A DNA stretch of 64,000 nt from Candidatus Ligilactobacillus avistercoris (lineage in GTDB: Bacteria; Bacillota; Bacilli; Lactobacillales; Lactobacillaceae): contig DWXB01000019.1 in assembly GCA_019119415.1 (NCBI GenBank), positions 1 to 64,000 on the forward strand, read 5' to 3'. Both the position numbers and the translations under genes were made by a program. Shown here piece after piece: positions 9,096-16,909 of the stretch. A model generated the notes under the pieces. It did no database searches. It was not told the DNA's origin and saw nothing but the letters and a program-made list of their open reading frames with translations. Numbering within the stretch: position 1 is the stretch's first letter; every line of letters starts with the position of its first letter.

Positions 9096-9123
9096 ATTAT
9101 ATGGAACCCCGGCGAATTTACAA
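9096..9123 (-). promoter_or_regulatory. Promoter of purR
   Basis: Minus-strand TTGTAA (9123-9118), 16-base spacer, perfect TATAAT (9101-9096). I see no obvious PurBox pair beside it. Confidence 0.65.
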
Positions 9124-9174
9124 CCCTTTACCCCTGTTTTTTATAAAAAAGTTCGTCTTTATCGCCAAAAGGGA

Positions 9175-10026
9175 TTAAGAATCACAATTTTTATCCGGAA
9201 ACATTAGCCGCCGACCACGAAGCCGCCGCCATATTCCCCGGCCTCCAAGACAGAGCAGAAAGATAGCCACTAACAGCAGGGTAATGGCCGCCCCCGGTGG
9301 CGTATTAAAATCGTACGAACATACCAGTCCGCCAACCGTTCCAACCATTCCAATGCCAATCCCGGCAAGAACCACGGTGTTAAACCGCCGGGCAACGCGC
9401 ATCGCAATCGCCGCTGGCAGAATCATCACCGCTGAGACCAATAACGCCCCCGCGATCGGCATGATGACCGCAATCGTCACCCCCGTTAACGCGTTGAAAA
9501 CCAGCGACATGAACTGGACGGGTAACCCCTCCGCCCGGGCCGTTGCCGGGCTAAACGTCAGCACGTACATTGGCCGGTGGAAAAGAACGTACGCACCGAC
9601 CACAATTACCGTCAGTATCACCAATAAAAGGACCTGCTGGTTACTAATCGCAACAATCGACCCGAATAAGTACTGGTCAACGCTCATTGCGGACGTTCCC
9701 CGATCCAGGCTCATTAGGGTTAACGCAACCGCTAACCCCGCCGCCATAATGATTGCAATCGCCACTTCAGCGTACGTTTGGTATGCCCGGGTAATGTACT
9801 CGATTAGGATGGTGGCCAGAATCACCACCACCAACGTCGTTACCGTGGGGTTTAGGTTAACGAACAACCCAAGCGCCACCCCCGCCAACGAAACGTGGGA
9901 GAGGGTATCGGCCATCAGGGACTGCCGGCGTAAAATCAAAAATAATCCGAGTAACGGTGCCAACACCGCCATTAAAACCGCGGTAATTAGTGCGCGTTGC
10001 ATGAAGCCATAGAAAAACATCGCCAT
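9175..10026 (-). CDS. adcB: Zinc ABC transporter permease (AdcB/ZnuB type)
   Basis: A 283-residue ABC-3 family permease with about eight membrane helices. Family features include the early RRQSLMADTLSHVSLAGVALG stretch and FSPATARAEGLP. It should form the membrane channel of a zinc or manganese importer. GGAGGG stands 6 bases before the ATG at 10026. The start overlaps the ATPase gene by 40 bases, which indicates translational coupling. Order on the minus strand is binding protein, ATPase, permease. No convincing terminator follows. Zinc is favoured over manganese because of the Zur-like operator, but sequence alone does not prove the metal. Confidence 0.88.
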   Translation of the reverse strand: MAMFFYGFMQRALITAVLMAVLAPLLGLFLILRRQSLMADTLSHVSLAGVALGLFVNLNPTVTTLVVVILATILIEYITRAYQTYAEVAIAIIMAAGLAVALTLMSLDRGTSAMSVDQYLFGSIVAISNQQVLLLVILTVIVVGAYVLFHRPMYVLTFSPATARAEGLPVQFMSLVFNALTGVTIAVIMPIAGALLVSAVMILPAAIAMRVARRFNTVVLAGIGIGMVGTVGGLVCSYDFNTPPGAAITLLLVAIFLLCLGGRGIWRRLRGRRLMFPDKNCDS

Positions 10027-10679
10027 TGGGTTCCCTCCATTCTTACTAACCGGACCTGCCGGTCAGCAAAGTCCATTACGTTATCGTTGTCATGTGACAC
10101 CATTAAAATACTCTTCCCGTGCGCGTGGACCTCATGCCGCAATAGCTGATAGAACTGCGCCCGGGTTTCAATGTCCATCCCCGTTGTGGGTTCATCCAAA
10201 ATAAACAAATCCGGATCCGCCGCAAAAATGCGGGCCAAACACACCCGTTGCTTTTGCCCCCCGGATAGCTCCCCAATCCGGTGTTTGCGCCACTCCCACA
10301 TTCCAACGGCGGTCAGCGCCTTTTGGATATGCTGCCGGTCGTGCTCCCGGAGCGGGCGGAACCACCGCCCCCGCTGAAAGCGCCCGGAAGCGACCAGTTC
10401 GTAAACGGTGGACGGAAAACCAGCGTTAAACGCCGCAATCTGCTGGGGAAGATACCCCACTTTCAAAGGATGACCGTGGCAATTACGTACGGCCATTCGG
10501 GCTGTTCCGTGCGCCGGCTTAGCTTCCCCCAGAATAGTCCGCAGTAACGTCGACTTAGCCGCCCCGTTTTCTCCGGCCAAAACAACAAACTCGCCGTCCT
10601 GAACCGCCATACTAACGTGTTGCAGGACGGGATGTTCTTCGTAAACAAAGGATAAATCGTGCACTTCAATGTAATTCAT
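9987..10679 (-). CDS. adcC: Zinc ABC transporter ATP-binding protein (AdcC/ZnuC type)
   Basis: A 230-residue ABC ATPase. The ABC signature is LSGGQKQRV, Walker B is LFILDEPTTG and the H-loop is VSHD. The Walker A loop reads GENGAAKST, with alanine where the glycine before lysine is normal; I recall the same form in streptococcal AdcC, so it may be a subfamily trait rather than a defect. The protein powers metal import by the neighbouring permease and binding protein. Ten bases separate it from the binding-protein gene. The C-terminus is extended over the permease start. Confidence 0.9.
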   Translation of the reverse strand: MNYIEVHDLSFVYEEHPVLQHVSMAVQDGEFVVLAGENGAAKSTLLRTILGEAKPAHGTARMAVRNCHGHPLKVGYLPQQIAAFNAGFPSTVYELVASGRFQRGRWFRPLREHDRQHIQKALTAVGMWEWRKHRIGELSGGQKQRVCLARIFAADPDLFILDEPTTGMDIETRAQFYQLLRHEVHAHGKSILMVSHDNDNVMDFADRQVRLVRMEGTQWRCFSMASCNAH

Positions 10680-10688
10680 TCTTTCCTC

Positions 10689-11663
10689 CTAGTGAATTGC
10701 GTGCTTCAGTTCCTGCAGGTTGGCTCTCATGACCGTTAAGTAGTTCGCACCGTGCCGCATCTCCGTTGTTGTTAAGCTTTCGAGCGGATTGAGCGGGCGC
10801 ACCCGCACCTGCGTATCATGGGCCAACGTCCGCGCAATTTGCTGGGACGCATCCGCCTCAGCAAAAAGAACCGGCGTGTGTGTCCGCCGAATGTACTGGT
10901 GCAAAAGTGCCAACCGTTGCGGACTGGGTTCCTCGTTATCAGAAATTCCTGCAATGGTAATCTGGTGTAACCCATACCGCCGCGCGAGGTACCCAAACGC
11001 CGCGTGCTGGGTAATAAACGTCCGCGAATGGCAGCCCGCAAACGCCCGCTGGTATTCCCGGTTAAGCTCCTGCAGTTGCCCGATATATCGCCGGGCGTTT
11101 TGCCGGTAATAAGCAGCGTTGCGGGGATCCTTCCGGCACACCGCCCGCTCAATGTTTCGGACCATCGTAACTGCATTAACGGGATCAAGCCAAACATGGG
11201 GATCCTTCGCTCCGCCGCCGCCAAAGTAGCCCGCTTCCTGCCGGTGTTCCTGTACCAGTAAGGCGTCCTGGGCGTTCATCTCATCCCGCGTACTAATTAG
11301 TGGAATTCCCTTTCCGGCCGCAACCAGCGTCGTATGATCATCCTGCAAGCTTGGTTTGAGAGCGTCCATCCACGTTGCCATGTACTTGGTCGTATAAATC
11401 ACCATGTCCGCCCGCGACATCCGGGCAACCTCCCGGGCAGTTGGTTCAAAGTCGTGGGGCTCCGTCCCCGCAGGAATTAAGACGGACACATCCGCCCGGT
11501 TTCCCACGACCGCCTTTGTAAAGTCGTAAACCGGATAAAAGGTTGTCACAACCTGAAGGCGGTGCGTTGACGCCGCAACTGCTCGCTGTGGGGAGCCGCC
11601 CCAGGTAACCCCTAATGCAAGGAGTGTCACCAGGGTAGCCCACCAGTGATGCCATTTCATCAT
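10689..11663 (-). CDS. adcA: Zinc-binding ABC transporter substrate-binding protein
   Basis: A 324-residue extracellular binding protein of the ZnuA/AdcA (TroA-like) family. It has a secretion signal (residues 1-31, cleavage after AVAA likely) without a lipobox cysteine, so it may be released or held by an uncleaved signal. Metal ligands are visible as His70 in GTEPHDFEPT, the DPHVWLDP histidine, the QHAAFGYL histidine and an acid in FAEADAS. The His-rich loop usual in zinc-specific members is short here. AGGAGG is 7 bases before the first of two ATG codons. It is the first gene of the operon, preceded by a Zur-like box. Confidence 0.88.
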   Translation of the reverse strand: MMKWHHWWATLVTLLALGVTWGGSPQRAVAASTHRLQVVTTFYPVYDFTKAVVGNRADVSVLIPAGTEPHDFEPTAREVARMSRADMVIYTTKYMATWMDALKPSLQDDHTTLVAAGKGIPLISTRDEMNAQDALLVQEHRQEAGYFGGGGAKDPHVWLDPVNAVTMVRNIERAVCRKDPRNAAYYRQNARRYIGQLQELNREYQRAFAGCHSRTFITQHAAFGYLARRYGLHQITIAGISDNEEPSPQRLALLHQYIRRTHTPVLFAEADASQQIARTLAHDTQVRVRPLNPLESLTTTEMRHGANYLTVMRANLQELKHAIH

Positions 11664-11689
11664 TCACTGTCCTCCTGTTAATAGTAATG

Positions 11690-11718
11690 TAAATAGTAAT
11701 AAATACTATTTAGAACAA
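11690..11718 (-). promoter_or_regulatory. adcACB promoter with Zur-like operator
   Basis: Minus-strand TTGTTC (11718-11713), 17-base spacer, TATTTA (11695-11690). A perfect inverted repeat AAATAGTA-ATAAA-TACTATTT (11691-11711) covers the -10 and spacer. It agrees with the Bacillus Zur box (as I remember it: AAATCGTAAT-N-ATTACGATTT) at 17 of 20 fixed positions, so zinc-dependent repression by a Fur-family Zur is likely. The related half ATAGTAAT recurs at 11681-11688. Confidence 0.65.
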
Positions 11719-11780
11719 TGCTTAGATTATCATCGCCCCTTCCGTGCGTCAACAACTTTTTTCTTCCGTTTCACGGTTGC

Positions 11781-11809
11781 TTGTTTCATATTTTGATAAC
11801 CAGTATAAT
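11781..11809 (+). promoter_or_regulatory. Promoter of ispE
   Basis: TTGTTT (11781-11786), 17-base spacer, perfect TATAAT (11804-11809), 36 bases before the ispE ATG. Confidence 0.7.
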
Positions 11810-11844
11810 GATGAGAGAAAAATGAACGGAAAGATGGTGACAAG

Positions 11845-12699
11845 ATGGAACTAACCGCGAAAGCCCCCGCCAAGGTAAACCTAATCCTTGACACCCCGTT
11901 TCGCCACCAGGACGGTGCCCCCGAATGGGACATGGTTATGACCGCCATCGACCTGGCCGATTACATCCACCTTGAAACCATCCCGGACACGATGAAAATT
12001 ACTGTCCAAACAGATACAAGCTACCTGCCGCGGGATTACCATAACCTCGCGTACCAGGCGGCCAAGACCCTCCAAACCCGGTTTAACATTCACGAAGGGG
12101 TTACCATTACGATTGATAAGCACATCCCCGTGGCTGCCGGAATGGGGGGTGGCTCAAGTGACGCCGCGGCCGTTTTACGCGGACTTAATTCCCTGTGGCG
12201 CTTGGGATTAACCACCCGCGAATTAGCCCAAATCGGTCTTACAATTGATGCGGACGTTCCGTTTTGCGTTTACGGGACGCCCGCCCACGTAACCGGACGG
12301 GGTGAGCAAATCACACCGCTTAAGGCGCTTCCGCCAATGTGGTTCGTAATCGCTAAGCCGCACGACAACGTCTCCACCCCCACAATCCTGCGTCAAATTA
12401 ACTACGAAACCCTAGAACACGTTGCGGTCACCGAGGCCGTTGAAGCCATTCAGGCCGGAAACCATGCCCGCCTGTTTGAGTTAACCGGAAACGTGTTAGA
12501 GCCGATTACCGCTCAGGTTTGTCCGGCCATTACCCGGATTAAAACCAAAATGCTCCAATTCGGCGCGGATGCCGCTACCATGACGGGGACCGGTCCGACC
12601 GTGCTGGGAATCTGTACTAAGTATTCCCGCGCCCAGCACGTATATAACGCGCTAAAGGGCTTTTGCCATGACGTCCACGTTGTCCGGCCCCTCCAGTAA
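11845..12699 (+). CDS. ispE: 4-diphosphocytidyl-2-C-methyl-D-erythritol kinase homologue (GHMP kinase)
   Basis: A 284-residue GHMP kinase. It shows the N-terminal KAPAKVNL motif, the ATP-binding loop PVAAGMGGGSSDAA near residues 94-107, and TGTGPTVLGI toward the C-terminus. These identify it as IspE, the MEP-pathway kinase. No other MEP gene is in this window, while the mevalonate enzyme HMG-CoA reductase is at 45372. Lactobacilli are known to keep an isolated ispE near purR, and its role there is unresolved. A good promoter precedes it and a long terminator hairpin follows. Confidence 0.9.
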   Translation: MELTAKAPAKVNLILDTPFRHQDGAPEWDMVMTAIDLADYIHLETIPDTMKITVQTDTSYLPRDYHNLAYQAAKTLQTRFNIHEGVTITIDKHIPVAAGMGGGSSDAAAVLRGLNSLWRLGLTTRELAQIGLTIDADVPFCVYGTPAHVTGRGEQITPLKALPPMWFVIAKPHDNVSTPTILRQINYETLEHVAVTEAVEAIQAGNHARLFELTGNVLEPITAQVCPAITRIKTKMLQFGADAATMTGTGPTVLGICTKYSRAQHVYNALKGFCHDVHVVRPLQ

Positions 12700-12722
12700 T
12701 TCCGATGATCCCATAGCAAATA

Positions 12723-12790
12723 AGCGTGGCGGAAGAATGCCTGCCGGAAATCAATTTTAACCCGGCCTATTCTTCCACCACGCTCGTTTT
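12723..12790. terminator. Terminator of ispE, also facing the small AbrB-like gene
   Basis: A long inverted repeat, AGCGTGG-GGAAGAAT against ATTCTTCC-CCACGCT (12723-12784), followed by CGTTTT on the plus strand. It lies between converging genes. Confidence 0.75.
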
Positions 12791-12823
12791 ACTCTAATCT
12801 ACTCTTCCTGAATCTTTTCCGGT

Positions 12824-12997
12824 TTACAAAGCCGACTGTTGTTCCCTTAAAAACGGCCCCAACGGATAAAAGACAAGCGTCCCGTCTTCTTCATACCGAA
12901 CACAATAGTACGGTTCTACCTTTCCCTGCTCGAGAAGCTCATCCGGAACGGTCAGAACCCCCATATCACCGACCTGCATCAATGTTGATACCATCAT
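12824..12997 (-). CDS. Small AbrB-like hypothetical protein
   Basis: A 57-residue protein that I do not recognise with certainty. The segment VGDMGVLTVPDELLEQGKV resembles the swapped-hairpin AbrB/MazE DNA-binding fold, in which a Gly-x-x-x-hydrophobic-Pro pattern is typical. The remaining residues (YYCVRYEEDGTLVFYP) could form the second hairpin. The start is ATG 12997, with AAGGGAGTG 6 bases upstream. No toxin gene lies next to it, so an antitoxin role is unsupported. It stands alone between ispE and the mannitol genes. Confidence 0.55.
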   Translation of the reverse strand: MMVSTLMQVGDMGVLTVPDELLEQGKVEPYYCVRYEEDGTLVFYPLGPFLREQQSAL

Positions 12998-13096
12998 TTC
13001 AATCACTCCCTTCACGTGTGGTCTTATTATGCCACGCCTGCATTTCAAAAAGCAGGTCAAAATGAACGAAAATTGTGTTTTTTTGCTATTTAGCGC

Positions 13097-13133
13097 AAAA
13101 AAAGCTGGGACTTCGTGCTGTCCCAACTTTTTT
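13097..13133 (-). terminator. Terminator of the mannitol operon (after mtlD)
   Basis: AAAAAAAGCTGGGAC / GTCCCAACTTTTTTT stem-loop. The minus-strand U-run follows mtlD by about 40 bases; the structure is nearly symmetric. Confidence 0.8.
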
Positions 13134-13168
13134 ACTGCTATCCCGTGTAACCTAATCTCAAAGTTCCC

Positions 13169-14335
13169 CTAATTCTTAGAATGGGTCGTAATTGCTTCCC
13201 GGGCGGATGCAACCACTTCATCCAGTAACGACCGGTCCTTAATCCCCGTCACCTCAGCAACGACCTTATCCAGTGGCTGGTCAGCAACCATCTTCATCAG
13301 CCGTACGCTTTCCTGATCGTTAGGTTCGTCAAACGTGAAGATCCGGCCCGCCGTCTTAAGCAGGGTATCATAAGCCAACCCCCGCTCCCGGCACTCCCGA
13401 ATTGGCCGGATAAACCGTTCGTTGTATCCCAGCTTCCGGATCGGCGTCCGCCCTACCCGGGCAATTGCGTCAGAAATGTACGGGTTCTCAAACCGGGAAA
13501 CAATCTTCTCGTGGTATGCTTCCAGGTCAGCCATGGTAAAGTTTGGCCACTTGTCAGCTAACAGCGCCCGCGTTTCCCCTAACGCACTCCGCAGTAGTGT
13601 CAGAATCTGGGGATCCTTCACCGCCTCGCCGATGGTGGTGTAGCCCATAAACTTTCCGTTGTACGCAACCGTGGCGTGACCGGTATTCACCGAGAACAAC
13701 TTCCGCTCAATGTATGGTTCCAAGTCATCAGCGTACTCCACCCCAGTCAGGTGAATGGCTGGGTTCTTCAGCATGCTCTTATCGATGACCCATTCCTTAA
13801 ACGGCTCAACCGCCACCAGCAACGGGTCATCATGGTGCTGTTCCGGAACAATCCGGTCCACCGCCGCATTAGGGAACCCTACGTACTGGTCAACAAACGC
13901 TCCGGTGTCCCCGTCAAGGTGAGAGTAAACCTCCTTCTTTAAAGTATCCCCAGCCCCGATCATGTTTTCACAGGCCGCAACGTCTAGCGGCTGCTGGTTA
14001 CCCGCATCCTGCCGGGCCTTCAAGCCCCGCGCAATTAACGGCGCAATCAGTGGTAACACCTTCGGCCCAATTGCCGTTGTTACCAGGTCGGCTTGGGCAA
14101 TCGCCTGAACCGCCTTTTCTGGTTCCTTGGCGTTATTAATCCCCGAAACATTCCGGACGGTAATCCGCTTCTTTCCCGGAGCAGCGTACTCAACTGGATA
14201 CTCATGTCGTTCGTTTAACGCATCAATCACCGTGGCGTTAACGTCAACAAACTCAAGCTCAAACCCGTTATCGGCTAACGTTGCGCCGATGAATCCCCGA
14301 CCAATATTACCTGCTCCAAAATGAACGTCCTTCAT
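13169..14335 (-). CDS. mtlD: Mannitol-1-phosphate 5-dehydrogenase
   Basis: A 388-residue enzyme of the polyol-specific long-chain dehydrogenase family. It oxidises mannitol 1-phosphate to fructose 6-phosphate with NAD. The N-terminal Rossmann motif [11 protein letters not shown] is at residues 7-17, and the catalytic lysine region [24 protein letters not shown] stretch ([17 protein letters not shown]) is present. Its ATG overlaps the mtlF stop codon (TAATG), so the two are translationally coupled. It is the last gene of the mtlA-mtlF-mtlD operon, and a terminator follows. Confidence 0.95.
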   Translation of the reverse strand: MKDVHFGAGNIGRGFIGATLADNGFELEFVDVNATVIDALNERHEYPVEYAAPGKKRITVRNVSGINNAKEPEKAVQAIAQADLVTTAIGPKVLPLIAPLIARGLKARQDAGNQQPLDVAACENMIGAGDTLKKEVYSHLDGDTGAFVDQYVGFPNAAVDRIVPEQHHDDPLLVAVEPFKEWVIDKSMLKNPAIHLTGVEYADDLEPYIERKLFSVNTGHATVAYNGKFMGYTTIGEAVKDPQILTLLRSALGETRALLADKWPNFTMADLEAYHEKIVSRFENPYISDAIARVGRTPIRKLGYNERFIRPIRECRERGLAYDTLLKTAGRIFTFDEPNDQESVRLMKMVADQPLDKVVAEVTGIKDRSLLDEVVASAREAITTHSKN

Positions 14336-14778
14336 TATTTGCCGACCTCCTTTAACAGTGCAATAATGTCATCCGCCTTCGTTGCGTCCGCTAACCGGGC
14401 AACGTTTGTGACATCACTACAAAACAGTGCGATTTGTGACAGTAACTGTAAATGCTCATCGTTCTTTCCCGCAATTCCGAAAACAACGGTTACAAGGTTG
14501 TCCTCTTGATCATTGGAACTGAAGTTCACGCCCATCGGCACCTGAACTACGGAAATTCCCGTCTTTTTGATATAGCGTTTGGCCTCGTCGGTCCCGTGCG
14601 GAATCGCAATAAAGTTGCCCATGTACGTCGACACGTCGTTATCCCGCTCAATCATGGCGTCCACGTACTCAGGATCAACGCACCCCGCATCAACCAGCAG
14701 TTGACCGGCCTTCCGGATCGCCGCTTCCCGGGTAGCGATATCCTGATTTAACGCAATCATTTCCGGTGTTAATTTCAT
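14335..14778 (-). CDS. mtlF: PTS mannitol transporter EIIA component
   Basis: A 147-residue EIIA of the mannitol-fructose family. The phosphorylated histidine is His61 in [11 protein letters not shown], and [11 protein letters not shown] follows as in the family. It takes phosphate from HPr and passes it to the IIB domain of MtlA. The ribosome binding site is UUUUAGGGGGAAUG, which contains the mtlA stop codon. This G5-type site shows 11 bases of perfect complementarity to the loop of the RNA candidate at 35123-35244. Confidence 0.93.
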   Translation of the reverse strand: MKLTPEMIALNQDIATREAAIRKAGQLLVDAGCVDPEYVDAMIERDNDVSTYMGNFIAIPHGTDEAKRYIKKTGISVVQVPMGVNFSSNDQEDNLVTVVFGIAGKNDEHLQLLSQIALFCSDVTNVARLADATKADDIIALLKEVGK

Positions 14779-14790
14779 CTTTCATTCCCC

Positions 14791-16593
14791 CTAAAACTGC
14801 TGACTAATTGCTGCCAACTGTTCCTGGTCAAGCAGGTTTGGCAGTACAATGACCTGAACGTGCGTTGCCCGCAACTTCAACGTCCGCTGAGCAGCCGGTG
14901 TAACGATTACCAGGTGGTGGTCATCGTCCGGTAGGTCCGCGAGGACGAGCCGCTTAACCGCAACGTCCTTGCCGGCCTGCTGCAACTCTTCCTTAAACAG
15001 TTGCGTTGCCATCGTGGCCGTCCCCCGGTGCTGATCGGTATGGATAAAGTCCACTTCCTTCACCCGTGCAAAATCAACGTCCTGCCAGTCAGCGGTTTTC
15101 TGCTGCTGCGGGGTCGCACTTGGCTGGGATGAAGTTGCTGGCGCTGGTTCGACCTGCCGGGCCGCCTTCAAGTTAGTTACCACTTCGTCATACTTCGGTG
15201 AACTTAAAAAGTTATCAACGGCAACGTGCATTGCCTGCGGCGTCCGTTCCCGGGCCCGTTCTGCAAGTTCATTTTGCGTAATAACAAGTAATCCTGGTTC
15301 GTCCTTTAGCCGGCTAACCGCCGTGTTTGTTACCGGCACGTCATTAATGCCAGCTTTCTTGGCCTTATCCCGGAGAAGGGATGCACCCATTGCGGAGGAT
15401 CCCATTCCGGCATCACAAGCAAAGATAATCCGCCGAACGTCCTTGTAACTTTCAACGGCCTGCTGGGCTTCTTCCTTTGAAACCATCGACTGCCCCTTTG
15501 ATTCGGCCTTCATGGCTTCCATCTGCTTTTGCTTAGCTTCAAGGTCGTCATCCTTCGCCTTCGTTGTCTTCAATAGGAGCGTTGCAACCAGGAAGGAAAC
15601 CAGGCATGCGCCCCCAACCCCGAGCAGGTTGGCAATGTAGCCTCCCCGGGGCGTCATTAACAGGATCGAAATAATTGATCCCGGTGATGCGGCGGCCTTT
15701 AATCCCCCACCAAGAACCTGGAAGAGGAACGTTCCGGTTACCCCACCGGCCATGGCAGCAAGAATTAATACCGGCTGCATTAAGATGTACGGGAAATAGA
15801 TTTCATGAATCCCACCGAAGAATTCGATGATGGCTGCTCCCGGTGCAGAGCTCTTTGCGTTGCCCTTCCCGAAAAGCATGATGGCTAACAGGATTCCTAA
15901 TCCTGGACCCGGGTTGGATTCCATCAGGAACAGTACGGACTTCCCGAGTGAAGCGGCCTGCTGAATTCCCAACGGAACCAGAATCCCGTTCCCAACCGCG
16001 TTGTTTAAGAACAGCACCTTCGCTGGTTCAATAAACAGGTTGGCCAGCGGCAGCATGTGGATGTGCATGATCCAGGTCACACCCATACTCATGAAGTTGC
16101 TTCCGGCCACTACCAGTGGGTTGATAACGTACACGCCAAAGATAGCCAGCAGCATTCCGATAATCCCGCTTGAAAAGTTGTTGTAAATCATTTCGAAGCC
16201 GGACTTAATGTGGTCCTGGAACAGGGCATCAAACTTCTTCATGCACCAGCCGCCCAGGGGTCCCATAATCATGGCGCCCAAGAACATTGGAATCTTCGCG
16301 CCGACGATGACCCCCATAACGGCAATCGCCCCGACGACGGCGCCCCGTTCCTCGTAAACCATCCGCCCACCGACGTAGGCAATCAGGAGTGGTAACAGGT
16401 AGTGCAACATTGGTTGAATTAAAATCGCGATGTGTTTAACCGGGAACCATCCCTGGGCCATGAAAATAGCCGTGATAAGCCCCCATGCGATAATTGCCCC
16501 GATATTAGGCATGATCATTCCGCTCAGGGCGGTCCCTAGTTTTTGAACCCGCGCCTTAAGCGAAACAGATTGTTTTGGTGTCTCTGTGTTCAT
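14791..16593 (-). CDS. mtlA: PTS mannitol transporter EIICB with an extra IIB-like domain
   Basis: A 600-residue membrane permease that imports and phosphorylates mannitol. Residues 1-345 are the IIC membrane domain, with the GGIHEIYFPYIL substrate motif. Residues about 386-480 are IIB with the phospho-cysteine Cys393 in FACDAGMGSSAMG. A Pro/Gln/Ser linker (about 482-502) leads to a second IIB-like fold (about 512-600) that follows the same pattern (DFIHTDQHRGTATMA, LVIVT, VLPNLL) but has no cysteine. Gram-positive MtlA usually ends after one IIB. GAGGGGG 8 bases before ATG 16593 sets the start. A perfect cre box lies 40 bases upstream. Confidence 0.93.
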   Translation of the reverse strand: MNTETPKQSVSLKARVQKLGTALSGMIMPNIGAIIAWGLITAIFMAQGWFPVKHIAILIQPMLHYLLPLLIAYVGGRMVYEERGAVVGAIAVMGVIVGAKIPMFLGAMIMGPLGGWCMKKFDALFQDHIKSGFEMIYNNFSSGIIGMLLAIFGVYVINPLVVAGSNFMSMGVTWIMHIHMLPLANLFIEPAKVLFLNNAVGNGILVPLGIQQAASLGKSVLFLMESNPGPGLGILLAIMLFGKGNAKSSAPGAAIIEFFGGIHEIYFPYILMQPVLILAAMAGGVTGTFLFQVLGGGLKAAASPGSIISILLMTPRGGYIANLLGVGGACLVSFLVATLLLKTTKAKDDDLEAKQKQMEAMKAESKGQSMVSKEEAQQAVESYKDVRRIIFACDAGMGSSAMGASLLRDKAKKAGINDVPVTNTAVSRLKDEPGLLVITQNELAERARERTPQAMHVAVDNFLSSPKYDEVVTNLKAARQVEPAPATSSQPSATPQQQKTADWQDVDFARVKEVDFIHTDQHRGTATMATQLFKEELQQAGKDVAVKRLVLADLPDDDHHLVIVTPAAQRTLKLRATHVQVIVLPNLLDQEQLAAISQQF

Positions 16594-16632
16594 ATCGTTT
16601 ACCCCCTCTTCACTTTCGATCTTACGGGGCGA

Positions 16633-16646
16633 TGAAAACGCTATCA
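16633..16646. promoter_or_regulatory. cre box (CcpA operator) upstream of mtlA
   Basis: TGAAAACGCTATCA matches the catabolite response element TGWNANCGNTNWCA at every fixed position on both strands. It overlaps the likely -10 region (TATTGA on the minus strand), so glucose repression of the mannitol operon by CcpA is expected. Confidence 0.8.
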
Positions 16647-16704
16647 ATAGTTGGTAGTCCTACCCGTGACACACTTTTCGTGCCAGTGATAAATTTCACG
16701 TAAT

Positions 16705-16740
16705 AAAAAGACGGCTTCTTCGTAAGAAACCGCCGTTTTT
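16705..16740 (-). terminator. Terminator-like hairpin upstream of mtlA
   Basis: AAAAACGGCGG-TTTCTTACGAA-GAAGCCGTCTTTTT stem-loop read on the minus strand. It is the second of two tandem terminators between mtlR and mtlA. The 316 bases between these genes otherwise hold the cre box and mtlA promoter region; no gene is seen. Confidence 0.65.
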
Positions 16741-16789
16741 ATGAAATCGCTACCATAAATTGTGAAAAAGATACGTCGTTTTAATGACA

Positions 16790-16826
16790 AAAAAGCAAGG
16801 ATGGAAACTATCCTCTCCTTGCTTTT
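16790..16826 (-). terminator. Terminator of mtlR
   Basis: Stem AAAGCAAGGA / TCCTTGCTTT with a minus-strand U-run (CTTTTTTG). It lies 84 bases after the mtlR stop. Confidence 0.75.
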
Positions 16827-16909
16827 CAAATAATCCAGTGCCAACCAGGCGCTATCTGTTCGTGTGACGGGGTGTTTTCCCCACCCGCTGCTTTCGGTTA
16901 GCCACTTTT

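Noticed and set aside
9284..10012. A 242-codon open frame on the plus strand.
   Set aside because: It is antisense to adcB, which is a clear permease; the frame has an odd composition and no ribosome binding site.
16644..16844. A 66-codon minus-strand frame between mtlR and mtlA.
   Set aside because: It runs through two terminator hairpins and the cre box, has no ribosome binding site, and its composition is unlike protein.
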